Below, in pieces: positions 23,181 to 35,495 of a DNA stretch of 60,000 nt; position 1 is the stretch's first letter; the number at the start of each line of letters is the position of its first letter. The notes below the pieces were generated by a model. It was not told the DNA's origin and searched no databases. It worked only from the letters and a program-made list of their open reading frames with translations. Source of the DNA: Owenia fusiformis (lineage: Eukaryota > Annelida > Polychaeta > Sabellida > Oweniidae); the NCBI GenBank assembly GCA_903813345.2, contig CAIIXF020000001.1, forward strand, positions 8,065,098-8,125,097, read 5' to 3'. The translations under genes were made by a program, and so were the position numbers.

Positions 23181-24886
23181 TGATCGGAAGAAATGAACGG
23201 AGGGGGGGGGTAGCTGATTTTCGCTAGAAATCCAACAAATCTGGAAGATTTATTTTTTGCAAGAGCTGCATGAATAAGCGCAGTACACGGGAAATGTTTT
23301 AGGTCTTCTGGGATTTTTTTGAACTGATGGACTTCTAAGATACAAGATCTATTAAAAAAGGCGCAGCGAACGTGCAAATGTCAATGTTTTTGCTATAAAT
23401 CAAGCAACAGTGGTCTGCACGACCTATAATAAATATATATAAGCGACATTTTTATCACGTGTTTCACAAAACCAACGATGACAATACAGGGTGGGCCAAA
23501 AAATTTTGCAATTTTTTTAAAAGGCTTGAAAAGGATCATAACATTAAGGTATTGACATAAAAATTCATATACAGAAACTTTAGGATAGGCATATTTTACC
23601 ATTCAAATATTTAAGCTAATACTGACTTCAATTTTTTTCAACAGATCTTTGAATATCAGTGGTAAATTGTTCATGTGTCCAAGATTTACCATTTTTCCTA
23701 GAAAATGTGAATTTCTATGATTTTATATGATTAACAATAACACATTCATTATGTTCTCTAAATCTGCTACAATCTTTCAATTGTTTAACCAATGGCTAGT
23801 ACAGTTTTATAATAAGCATCTACTATGGTATTATTTTATACTGCATCTATTAATTATTTATTTAAAAAATGTTCCATGCATCCGCCTTTTACCTTCACTA
23901 TCACACAGACACAAGGGCGTAACTGCAATGGCGCCATCCAGCGATTCTTGTAGTACTTCTTTCCATTTCTCCTAACCTCTTTTAGTTGATCAATAGTGTG
24001 TGGGGATTACCATTAACTGCAATAAACTGCTCCAGGTGCCTCCATGTGTGATAGTCCCAGGGGTTGGCATTTGGTGTATTGGGCAGCCATTTATAAGGAC
24101 TTATAAATCTAGAGGTATCATCCTCCGGGTATTCCAAGGTGACCCTTGCCCGATGGCTGGGAGCAATAGTGAAGTTGAAAGGTGGATGTAAGAACATGTG
24201 ATTAATAAATAATTAATAGATACAGTATAACATAATACCATTGTGAGTAGATACCGATATAAAGCTGTCCTAGTATATTGAATAAACAGTTATCAGAGAT
24301 TGTAGCAGATTTAGTGAGCATAATGGATGTGTTATTGTTGATCACATAAAATCATAAAAAGTCACATTTTCTTGGAAAAACAGTAAATCTCGGACACATG
24401 CACAATTTACCATCGATATTCAAATATCTGTCAAAAAATTTAGAAGTCAGTATTATCTTAGATATTTGAATCGTAAAATATGCCTATCCTAAACTTTCTG
24501 TAAATCGATTTTTATGTCAATACCTTCATGTTATGATACTTTTCTAGCCTTTTAAAAAAGTTGCAAAATTTTTTGGCCCATCCTGTAGTTTTGTGATAAT
24601 AATTTCACTTACAAGTATTTATTACAAGTCGTATAGACCACTGTTGCTTGATTTATGGCAAAAACATTGGCATTTGCACGTTGGTGACGCTGCGCCTCTT
24701 AGATCTTTTATCTTAGAACCCCATCAGTTAAAAAATCCTAGATGACCTAACATATTTCCCCGTGCACTGCGCCTATTCATTTAGCCATTCAATTGTGAAC
24801 TTTCTCTTGAAAAAATAAATCTTCCAAGATTTGTTGAATTTTCTACCGAAATCAGCTACTCCCCCTCCGTTCATTTCTTCCGATCA
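23181..24886. repeat. 1.7-kb imperfect palindrome
   Basis: Left arm 23181-23780 (TGATCGGAAGAAATGAACGG onward) is the inverted copy of right arm about 24295-24886 (ending CCGTTCATTTCTTCCGATCA). A mariner-like element with TA borders sits exactly in the centre (23487-24585). The outer 300 bp on each side are also inverted copies of each other, at about 75-80% identity by eye. Confidence 0.8.
23487..24585 (-). mobile_element. Mariner-like element, ~290-bp TIRs, transposase relic
   Basis: Ends CAGGGTGGGCCAAAAAATTTTG and the inverted CAGGATGGGCCAAAAAATTT are flanked by TA (23485-23486, 24586-24587). On the minus strand (about 24197 down to 23895) a relic reads KWLPNTPNANPWDYHTWRHL, the counterpart of the mariner SPDLNPxDYxxW block containing the last catalytic Asp. 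It is followed by QLKEVRRNGKKYY and a GGCMEH terminal motif, with a stop in frame. The element is dead. Confidence 0.85.
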
Positions 24887-24946
24887 CCGGGCGTGATACA
24901 GCTACTTTATGAATTGGAAATGCATTTATAAACTGTTCATATTGTC

Positions 24947-25425
24947 ACTGTTCTACAACTTGTTACTTCAATGTAACATGGATGATCTTCCGGGATTCGA
25001 GTTTTTTGTTTTCTCGATTTAAAATACGTTTCATGTTGCAGATTATCATTTGGCACAAAGTTACTTTTAGAAATGCTCTCGGTTTGGAATTTGATTTTTA
25101 AATAAAGCTGCAATTCATGCATCGCTTTTGTTACATTTGACGTAAGTCGTCAAAGTAACCTACATTGGTAATATAACGGACATTCGTCAATGTAACAGAA
25201 GCGAGGGGCTAAATATATGGATTGCAACTTCATTTACAAAACAAAATCCAAATCGAAGAAACTTATAAAAACTAGACTTTATTGTCTAGCTTTGTGCCAA
25301 ATTATGATCTGCAACTTGCTTATAAGTAGGGTTAAATCTAGAAAACAAAAAACTCGTAACCAGGAAGTTCATCCATTTTGTTACATTTACGTTCCGTCAA
25401 AGTAACTAGTTGGTGAACAGTGATT
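24947..25425. repeat. Foldback with ~190-bp arms
   Basis: 24952-25145 (ACTTGTTACTTCAATGTAAC..., CGAGTTTTTTGTTTTC, TTGGCACAAAGTTA) is inverted at 25175-25420. The centre near 25160 is short (GTAACCTACATTGGTAATAT). Arms share TTTGACG/CGTCAA ends. No coding capacity survives in either arm. Confidence 0.75.
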
Positions 25426-25429
25426 GTAT

Positions 25430-27106
25430 TTATATCTGTACATAAAATTTTGACCAGAGGTCATGCAATCATATGATAAGTGGTTTCGTCAAACCGTTAA
25501 AACTGCCTTTTTGGCAAAAGATATGTTGTCCTTAGAAAACATAAAAAAGCCTCGCCACAGTGAACATCTTTTGATTGCCAATGATCCCATACTGGATCTG
25601 AACGGCTGAGGTTGTCCACGCAAAAGGATGGGGTGGCCAGTGACCGATGACTGTAGTTTCCGTATCATTCAAACACTTCTGTTACTGAGTTTCTTTTTCT
25701 GATCAAGTTTTTTATTAATCTTCCGATTCATTTATCATTTTAATCCATATCGTATGTAATGAAATTTCAAGTTTTACCAGTTAACAATTGTATTGAACTT
25801 GTTGAACAAAGAATGGTAACCAGCATTCCTCTTTTGACACATAACAAAATTAAACATAAGGGTTTGTGTGGACTTACCAATGTCTGTATTGTATTTACAA
25901 TTGCGTGTAAAACTAGGTAAAAAGTAGAAAATGAATTTTATTTTGAAATAGACTATTTTATTTAACGTGTTCACAGAAAATGTATTGAAAATATATCAAT
26001 TGCAAGACATTATAGAAACATGTACTTGCATAGGTTAGTTTCAATCAATCGCTCTATTTACACAACACACATGATGAATAAATTCAGGTGAGTAACCATT
26101 GCGATGATTGTCGTTTCCGTTTCATTCACAAAATTATCCAAGCTGGCAGAAAAGCTTACGTACGCTTTTTGAATTTGCTCTCTGTTGATTGGTCAGTTGA
26201 ATGGTCATTATCTTTGTGCTTATTTTGGAATACGTAATTTAGCATTGAATTATACACTAGGGTTCGATTTTGAACACAACGTTTCAGCTGTATTTGACAT
26301 TCTTCTTCGCGTATATTTCCCGGTATATTTGCACAATCGAAAAATGTCCTTTTGACAAATTGCAAACATTTTCATGAATATCTTTCTAAACTGACGATTA
26401 TCATGAAATGCATAACCGTAACATCACTTCCTAGTCTTCATTCCCGGAAGTCGAGACCCGATGTGAATGTGAAACAAGAAGCAAGTTCTCAGGTATTAAC
26501 ATGGGTTGAATTCTATGTTTAATATATTGAATATATGAATTCTATGTTTAATATATATGACTTGCATGAATTGTAAGCGTTGGAACTTGCTATTAGTATG
26601 AACAATATGCAGAAACATGGTTTTAAGATTGGGAGATTGTTTTTTTGGTATAAAACGACGGTACGGACCAATGGAAATTTGTCCTACTTGACGCGATGCT
26701 TGTGGGACATATTCATGGAAATGACCATTTCGCGCGTCGGATTGAATGCAATTGAATGTTGCATGCGTATTTCAAAATTGAATGCTTCATTTCAGTTGCG
26801 ACAATCAAAAATAAAAGGTAAATTCCATATAGAGTGATTCCCCAAATATTCGTTTGAAGTTCCAACAATTTGAGATATAGGTGGTTTATAATTTAGGCTA
26901 CTATATACGATCCCAATTGGCCAAGAGAAAAACAAAAATCAATTCCACCATCTTGGAATATTTTGCTGGGATATTACGATAACTATAGTAACTGTAACGG
27001 TTATTCCCCAATCACTGTATATACTAAACCTACAATAAGCAGTTGTATTTTAATATTGAAAAGACGTCGATCAGGTACAAGGAAATACATGAGCAATATT
27101 TAGTGA
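25430..27106. other. Upstream flank of transporter B
   Basis: No exon identified. A short duplication, GAATTCTATGTTTAATATAT, occurs twice near 26510 and 26538. The promoter and 5' UTR of transporter B must be here or further upstream, but nothing specific is visible. Confidence 0.4.
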
Positions 27107-27160
27107 ATGCAAACGGATTTATATCTCTTGATCGGATTTAACAACAAACATAGAGAAAAC

Positions 27161-30100
27161 ATGTCAATGAAAAACTGCCTGAACGAGAATGTGCCAAAGT
27201 TGGTCAAGAAGCTGACCCGAACCAAAACGCTCGATAGTGACGCAATGGACACACCATTAAAACGATCTCTTGGAACATTGGATATCTCTCTAATTGGCAT
27301 TGGGTCAATGGTCGGGTCGGGTATATTTGTCATGTCGGGGACCGTGGTAAAAAATATTGCTGGACCTGCTGCTGTGGTGTCTTTCCTCATAGCCGGTCTT
27401 GCTGCTGTTCTGGCAGCCTTCTGTTATGCTGAATTTGCCTCTCGTGTCTCCAAGACTGGCAGTGCATACACGTATACCTATATTATCATAGGAGAGCTCA
27501 TGGCCTTCATTATAGGTTGGGATGTACTATTAGAACTTACCATATCATTGGCTGCCCTGGGTAGGGCATTCAGTGGAACACTTGATTCATTATTTGCTGA
27601 TGCAATAAAGAACGGGACGCAGAATGCAATTGGAAAGATGCAACTTGACTGGCTAAGTTACACCCCCGATTTTGTAGCAGCTCTTGTCGTTTTGATTATA
27701 ACGGCTGTTGTTGCATTGGGAACCAGTATTTCCACCAAATATAATAAGATATTTTGTTCAGTGAATATACTATGCTTAATCGCTATATTTGGCGTTGCTT
27801 TCTATTTTGCTGATTTCGACAACTGGGAGAATAAGGAACATGGTGGGTTTTTGCCGTACGGTGTGTCTGGTGTCATATCAGGCGCATCTGTATTCTTTTA
27901 CTCATATGTTGGTTTTGAGCAATTGGCATCGGCCGCAGAGGAGGCTATAGACCCTGCCAAGTCCATGCCTAGAGCATGTTGTATTGCAGTAGCAACAGCT
28001 ATAACACTCTACTGTGTAGGAGGATCTGCTTTGACGTTAATGTTGCCTTTTTACGAAGTGGACCCATCAAGAGCATTTTCAAGTGCTTTTGATACAAAAG
28101 GACTTCCATGGCTAGAAAAAGTTATTGCAGTAGTAATATTGATGTTCATAAGTGTAACGTTACTCAATTCTTGCTATGGTTTATCACGCAACGTGTATGC
28201 TATGGCCTCCGACGGACTTCTGTTTAAATTTCTTGCCAAGGTTAACCATAGAACGCAGACTCCTATTTTTGCTATTGCTGTGTTTGGTATTTTATCGTCT
28301 GTATTGGCCCTTCTATTTGATATACAGTCGTTGGCAGAGCTGGTGTCAATTGGGAGCTTACAAGCATACATTTTTGTCGCAATAAGCATAATAATCATTC
28401 GGTATCAACCAATGAATAAATGTCAATTTGAATTAAAACAAGAAGACAAAAGCATAGACGGCGAATCCAAACAAATATCTGCACTCGAATCAACACAATT
28501 ACTAAGACTCAAGAAACTAGAGGACAGAGGTAATATTGGTCAACTGAAAGAACGTTGGAAAGGATTGTACATTTTAAAAAACACGGAGCCTGGCAAGGCT
28601 GTATTGTGTTCAACCATTCTAATGAGTGTCTCCATGTTGAGCGTCAGTGCATTGGTTTTACTAGGAACTGAGTATCTTAGAACAGTACAATGGTGGGCTG
28701 TGATGCTATTGGTGATATTTACGACCCTTATTGTCGTCTGCTACTTGATTATCATAGTCCATGAACAAAACACCAGGTTTCTCACATATCAGGTAACATT
28801 TCTATTTAAGGTGCCATGGTAGTTAACAGGACTTCTGTTTTGAGTTCTAGTTAACTAGTTCCAGGATCACAATGTACATGGTCAGAATGACCCTAAACAT
28901 GATGAAATAACTTTTTCAGCCCTCTGAAAATGTGACTGAAAAATAGATAAAAGTAGGAGCTTAGGAAAGGTCACTGAACAGAATATTTTGATTATTTCAG
29001 AAAATGTGCCCAATATATTGCTCTAGATGATCCAACTTTTGAAAATTTGATATCATTCGTAGAAAAAGAGAAAAAATGAAAAACTGAATTGAAAAGCGAT
29101 CTATTTTCCTTTTTATGACGCCATTTTTGTTTCAGACAATTTTCTAAAATTTCAAAGATTGTATCATTAAACCTTATATAAAACCTTATATAAAATAAAC
29201 TATGCTCCAAATCAATATCGAAATTTTGAACATAGCGACTCTGAGTTTTATGGATCGTGGCCTTTTGAAAATGTTGATAGGTTCTTGGCCTTTTTAGCTC
29301 ACATGGTGAGCTTTTGCAATCACTCACTTGTCCGTCTGTCTGTCCGTCCGTCCGTCCGTCCGTCTGTCCGTCCGTCAACAATAGTGGCACGTTTTAAAAC
29401 CTCTGTCGATAGGATTCCTGTTTTAAGTTATTTCTGTTCAACATCAATACAGAAAACCCCCCTATGACTCCTGGTTCAAAAGCTCGCCTATTTTCAAAAT
29501 GGCCGTCACTTTTGTCTCGCGAAATTCACTTTTAGCCCATTTCCTAGCTAACCTCTGTCGATAGGATTCCTGTTTAAATTTATTTCTGTTCAACACCAAT
29601 ACAGAAAACCCCCCTATGACTCCTGGTTCAAAAGCTCGCCTATTTTCAAAATGGCCGTCACTTTTGTCTCGCGGAATTCACTTTTGGCCCATTTCCTAGC
29701 TTTACAAATAATTTCAGGTGTCCTACATTGTAAAAATCCATGTCAATGTAAAGATTAGATATATGAAATAATTTTGTTACAAAAAATCAGGGAAAAATTG
29801 TATCCATTTTTTTATTTTCAGCCATTTTAGTTAACATTGATTTGTCTATCTGACTCGCGAAATCCACTTTCTGTCAATAACAGTGGCACGTTTTAAAACC
29901 TCTGTCGATAGGATTCCTGTTTTAAGTTATTTCTGTTCAACATGAATTCAGAAAACTCCCCTATGACTCCTGGTTCAAAAGCTCGCCTATTTTCAAAATG
30001 GCCGCCATTTTTGTCTCGCGAAATTCACTTTTGACCGATTTCCTAGCTTTACAAATAATTTCAAGTGTCCTACATTGTAGAAATCCATTACAAAGTAAAG

Positions 30101-32550
30101 AATAGATGTATGAAATAATTTTGCTACGAAAAATCAGCGAAAAATTATATCCATTTATTTATTTTCAGCCATTTTAGTTAACATTGATTTGTCCATCTGT
30201 CTCGCAAAATTCACTTTTGGACCATTTACCTTAAACCCTCTGTCGATAGGATTCCCATTTTAAGTTATTTTTGTTCAACATCAATACAAAAAACTCTCCT
30301 ATGACTCTTGGTTCAAAAGCTTGGCTATTTTCAAAATGGCCGTCACTTTTGTCTCATGAAATTCACTTTTGACCCATTTCCTAGCTTTACAAATAATTTC
30401 AGGTGTCCTACATTGTAAAAATCCATGTCTATGTAAAGGGTAGATATATGAAATAATTTTGTTACAAAAAATCAGCGAAAAATTGTATCCATTTTTTATT
30501 TTCAGCCATTTTAGTTAACATTGATTTGTCTATCTGACTCGCGAAATCGACTTTCTGTGGCACGTTTTAAAACCTCTGTCGATAGGATTCCTGTTTTAAG
30601 TTATTTCTGTTCAACATCAATTCAGAAAACTCCCCTATAACTCCTGGTTCAAAAGCTCGCCTATTTTCAAAATGGCCGCCATTTTTGTCTCGCGAAATTC
30701 ACTTTTGACCCATTTCCTAGCTTTACAAATAATTTCAAGTGCCCTACATTGTAAAAATCCATGTCAATGTAAAGAGTAGATGTATGAAATAATTTTGTTA
30801 CGAAAAATCAGCGAAAAATTATATCCATTTATTTATTTTCAGCCATTTTAGTTAACATTGATTTGTCCATCTGTCTCGCAAAATCCACTTTTGGACCATT
30901 TACCTTAAACCCTCTGTCGATAGAATTCCCATTTTAAGTTAATTTTGTTCAACATCAATACAAAAACTCTCCTATGACTCTTGGTTCAAAAGCTCGCCTA
31001 TTTTCAAAATGGTTGCCATTCTTGTTTCGCGAAATTCACTTTTGACCCATTTCCTAGCTTTACAAATAATTTCAGCTGTCCTGCATTGTAAAAAGCCATG
31101 TCACTGTAAAACGTAGTTGTATGAAATAATTTTGTTACAAAAATCGGCAAAATATTATATCCGTTTTTTTTTTATTTTCAGCCATTTTAGTTAACATTGA
31201 TTTGTCCATCTGTCTCGCGAAATCCTCTTTTGGACCATTTGCTTAAAACCTCTGTCGATAGGATTCCAGTTTCAAGTTATTTTTGTTCAACATCAATACA
31301 AAAAACTCCCCTATGACTCCTGGTTCAAAAGCTTGCCTGATTTCAAAATGGTCGTCATTTTTGTCTCGCAAAATTCAATTTTGGCCCATTTCCTAGCTTT
31401 ACAAATAATTTCAGGTGTCTTGCATTGCAAAAAGCCATGTCACTGTAAAGAGTAGATGTATGAAATAATTTTGTTACAAATTATTGGCAAAAAATTATAT
31501 CAATTTTTTTCAGCCATTTTAATTGACTGAGAGACAGATGGCTTGAAATAATTTTGTAACAAAAAATCAGCAAAAAATTATATCCATTTTTTCTGTCACC
31601 ATGTGAGCCCAGTACCCATGGTACTAATTTTTAGGGTTTAGACGCGACTCCTACGGTACTAATGTTACCTATGTTTTTCTCTTTTAGATGCCATTGGTCC
31701 CCTTTATTCCAGCATGTAGTATACTTATCAACTGTTGCCTGGTTGTAAAGCTAAGGCCATCAACTTGGATTCGTTATTGTATATCTTTAGCAATAGGTAA
31801 GGAGCCATTTCAATTGTCACCCAAAACCTTTTATCAGTTGGAAGCTGTAATATATAGAGGTTATTTAATGAGGGATGAAATATGAATTTTATTCCGAGGG
31901 AAAATATAATTTGACGATTGACCAGGGTGCCCGAGTGTCGATATGATATTTTCAGATGCCTATATCATATTTTCTCAAGGAAAAAAACATTCCATCACGG
32001 CCATCAATAAGCTATTTATTCCATCATATTTTTTCCAAAACTTATTTATTTTAAAGTGTTTTTGTTTTCTTTTTATTTCAAAGAAGAAAAAATATGCAAA
32101 AATAAGAAATGCAAAATACAATTACAATACAGTTTCATGGAAAACGTACAGTATGTATTGGTTACACGTTAGTGTTTAAGAATTTTATACCTTTGGCAAT
32201 TTTTTTTATCTTAAGGAAAAATTATCAGTGTCATTTGTTTAATTTTGCTTCCATGATTTTCCACTTTTGTATGTCATCACACAATGATGGTGACATAAAA
32301 AGATACGTTTAATTTATCATGACATTTTAGATTTTTATTAACAAGTTTTAAAATAGAAATATATTAAAGCATACATCTTTTGATTTCAGGACTTATTATA
32401 TATTTTACCTATGGTATACGCCAGAGCAATGAAAATAGAGCTTTGTCTACAGACAGTCAAATGGTGTCTTACTCTGAACTGTCGAATGAGGCTAACGAGT
32501 CGATGAACTCTCAGGACACTAAACCAGAATCGCACACGAGGATTGAGTGA
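27161..32550 (+). CDS. SLC7 cationic amino acid transporter-like protein B
   Basis: Three exons (27161-28792, 31688-31796, 32390-32550; phases 0/1) give 633 aa. It is CAT-type SLC7: helix 1 GIGSMVGSGIFVMSG (46-60), CYAEFASRVSKTGSAYTYTY, GELMAF with Glu112, AEEAIDP in helix 6, then the CAT C-terminal helices (PLVPFIPACSILINCCLVVK, GLIIYFTYGI). I chose ATG 27161 because it has A at -3 and aligns with the start of paralogue A; an in-frame ATG at 27107 would add 18 aa. Compared with A it lacks one intron: coding is continuous through EPGKAVLCST where A is interrupted after EPGHAV. Intron 1 (2.9 kb) holds a 338-bp tandem array. Helix 1 (GSGIF) looks more like LAT-type SLC7 proteins than classical CATs. 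Substrate is inferred only. Confidence 0.92.
29297..31608 (+). mobile_element. Element made of ~338-bp tandem repeats, short inverted ends
   Basis: The 13-bp ends GCTCACATGGTGA (29297) and TCACCATGTGAGC (to 31608) are perfect inverted copies. Between them a TCCG/TCTG microsatellite (29335-29377) leads into repeat units starting CCTCTGTCGATAGGATTCC at about 29400, 29552, 29898, 30235, 30572, 30910 and 31248: the period is about 338 bp, and the first unit is cut to about 150. Units alternate between a GGCACGTTTTAAAACC type and a GGACCATTTACCTTAAACCC type, a 676-bp dimer. It lies wholly in intron 1 of transporter B. The layout resembles non-autonomous tandem-core elements known in bivalves; no TSD or transposase seen. 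Confidence 0.8.
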
Positions 32551-33739
32551 TATGGACAGTCCACATTATTACGACAAGCATATGATATTGAAATTATATC
32601 ATTGAACATGGGGCAAGGGTCGTATCTTAGATGCATCTCAGACGTCCATGGTGGTTTATCCATATAAAAGAAATCATAAAATCAAAAACCGAACAAAACA
32701 TTTCAAAGGATGAGTCTGGGAATGAGTATGGATATCGACTTAGAAAATATTGAAAATTGTAATGTCTGCAAAACCAACTCAATCACACATATTAATAAAC
32801 GTCAATATCTTATCCTTCTTCTGAGATTACAAAAATATCAATTTGTATCACAATTGATGAAGCATATCGGCATCAAGGACAGTGCATATCACTTTGTCAG
32901 TTCATTGTATAGACATTGAATGGTATTTCTGGATAAGTGAATTGGTGTTTATCTGGGTAATCAAGGGATTATAGTCACTTAAAGTTACTGAGCATCCAAT
33001 TTTGAGACTTCAATTGTGTTGGTGAAGTTACACATATTTCAGTCAAATTCATGCTGAGCACAAGATTTTGGTTTTAATTTTATAATCTCTATACATGACC
33101 CTAGGAATGAAGAGTCAGAATCAGTCAAAAAACCTAAACCAGAAAACTGTGTTCATTGTGAAAACTAAAAGTGAAGCAACTTTTTCTGACATTTCTTATA
33201 TCAAATGGCAGCCATTTTGTTTCCCCCCTTTAAATTAAACTGGCGGGAAATTCAAAAATTTGAAAACAATTTTAATCCTTAAATATATTTCAAAAATATG
33301 ATTTTCTTTTTAATTCTTCATGGGTCTTAAGTTATTTCTTCTTTGTATGTCATACATGTTGCCATTGGTGTTTTTTCTATGATTATGACCTTTTTATGCC
33401 TTTTTATTTGTTAAGACACTTATTCTGACTCTCAGCAGGGGGTTAATTATGCATCAAAACTCATGAAAAAGTAAATATACTTATCAAATATAACTAGGAC
33501 AGTAATAAAAACCATATTTCACATACATTTGACTGAAGGACCAAAAAGGCATATTCCAGACACATCCTTTAAATGACACGCAAGTAAACTTCTAAGACTT
33601 GGAGATGGGTAATTGAAATATTAAAGCAGTAATTGCATTGCACAAAAATGTTCCAACATATTCTTTAAATTGTACCTATTCATTTGTAAATATGCAATAA
33701 AACTACAGTATATATAACCATGTATATGTAACCCCCCCC
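32551..33739 (+). other. Transporter B 3' flank
   Basis: Starts after the transporter B stop codon. AATAAA occurs at about 33696 (ATGCAATAAAACTACAG) and would fit a long 3' UTR. No other gene is recognised. Confidence 0.45.
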
Positions 33740-34308
33740 CTATCACACCAAACTAGTTCTTACCCGTTCTTGCCAGTCCTACGAAAATGTCGTAAAACGG
33801 GCTCAATCTGGCTGCGGTCGGGATATATGTCTAAAATAATTAGCTACTTCGTTCATAAACAGTCTTCAATACGTCCATCTCATTCGCAGTTCGTTCAGGT
33901 CGCACTACGTCGGTGTGCAACGTAGTAGAAACCGTCCCTTAGTCTAGAAGGTCATCATGACCTGATTACAGAACGGTATGTTCGCCATCGAATTTTGAAT
34001 CGATTCAAAATTCTAAATCACATACCCCGTCCGGGAAAGTCCATGAAGTTCGTAAACAGACCGTAGAACGTTGTATCTACGTTCATTCAGTTCGCACACA
34101 GTTTAAAACCGATTCGGCAACGTTTTACGATCACCAGAAAATTTTGAGCATGCTCTAAGTGCTGGAAAACCTACTCGTTCTAGTAGTTTCATGAAGTTTG
34201 TAAACAGATCCCAAACGGTTCTTAGTGGGTTCTTAGTACGTCAAATCCGTTCGTGCACAGTTAAAGCCCGTTTTCGAGAACGTAGTGAGAACTAGTTTGG
34301 TGTGATAG
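33740..34308. mobile_element. MITE with CTATCACACCAAACTAGTTCT ends
   Basis: Terminal inverted repeats CTATCACACCAAACTAGTTCT / AGAACTAGTTTGGTGTGATAG bound 569 bp. The interior is rich in internally repeated blocks, for example CATGAAGTTYGTAAACAG near 34044 and 34191, and GAACGTT motifs. No coding. A C run directly precedes the left end, and no clean TSD is visible. Confidence 0.8.
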
Positions 34309-34890
34309 TAGGTTAAGATGCAATAATAAAAAAGATGGTTGCAGTTGGAGAAATTGATACTTTGAGAATTAAGATACACGGTTTGGATTCATTCATTACC
34401 AACTTTGGTACTTCTCATTCAGACACCCTTTTCAGACTTGTTTAAGAAAACACGAGGTTTAGAAAAATAGCGAGAACAGTCTCTAAACTGAAATGGAATG
34501 CATACTAATATTTATATCCGCAAGCATTGAAGAAAAAAGTATCAATTGATGTTTGTGTAATTTGTACCAAAAAGTGCAATGGAGAAAATGACAGGACAAA
34601 CATCCTCCGAACACAGGGGTCTAGACTTCATTTCACTAGCACTCTGTTCTTCCAACAGAGCGGATAATATCCAGTCCTCTGCGTTTGGAGGATGCAGGAC
34701 CATCAAAATCAGAAGTTAGTCAGAGCAATATGCTCTTACTGGTTTTTCAATATGCATTTGAAATGTAGCTATTTACATCACAAAAAATATTTTTTCTTCT
34801 TTTCACAACCTTTATTTTACTAAACAGGACGTTACGGATCCTGTCTGGATCTTTTTTTCTGGAGATTTCTATCATAGGGTACATAGGGTA

Positions 34891-35215
34891 CTATCACACC
34901 AAACTAGTTCTCACTACGTTCTCGAAAACGGGCTTAAACTGCGCACGAACGGATTTGACGTACCAAGAACGTTGCCAAATCGGTTTAAACTGTGTGCGAA
35001 CTGAATGAACGTAACTACAACGCTCTACGGTCTGTTTACGAACTTCATGGACTTTCCAGGACGGGGAATGTGATTTAGAATTTTGAATCATTCAAAATTC
35101 GATGGCGACCATACCGTTCTGTAATCAGGTCATGATGACCTTCTAGACGCGTTATACGACGTTGCACACTGACGTGGTGCGACCTGAACGAACTGCGAAT
35201 GAGATGGACGTATGG
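34891..35215. mobile_element. Truncated second copy of the CTATCACACC MITE
   Basis: Begins with the same end CTATCACACCAAACTAGTTC and runs as the reverse complement of about 33890-34308 in the first copy, so the two copies face each other across about 580 bp. The far terminus is missing after GAGATGGACGTATGG. Confidence 0.75.
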
Positions 35216-35495
35216 ACATATTGTTACATAGCGAGAGAGTTTTCCTTAAAACGCTAGCAATCCAACATCTAATATGCGAAGTTCAAATTTTATAGGCTTA
35301 TGTCTTGGGAATAGCAGTTCGTTTGAGAAAAAAATTCCAATATGGCTGCTCAATTCAACATAGCCACTTTTTCTTAAAAAATATTTTGTCAAATTTGACT
35401 CTTATTTAGACGAAATTTTCAAAATAGCTGCTGAATTTATAATGGTCACTATTTTCAGAAGAAATGCAATTTCTGATGATGCATCTTTTTGACTA

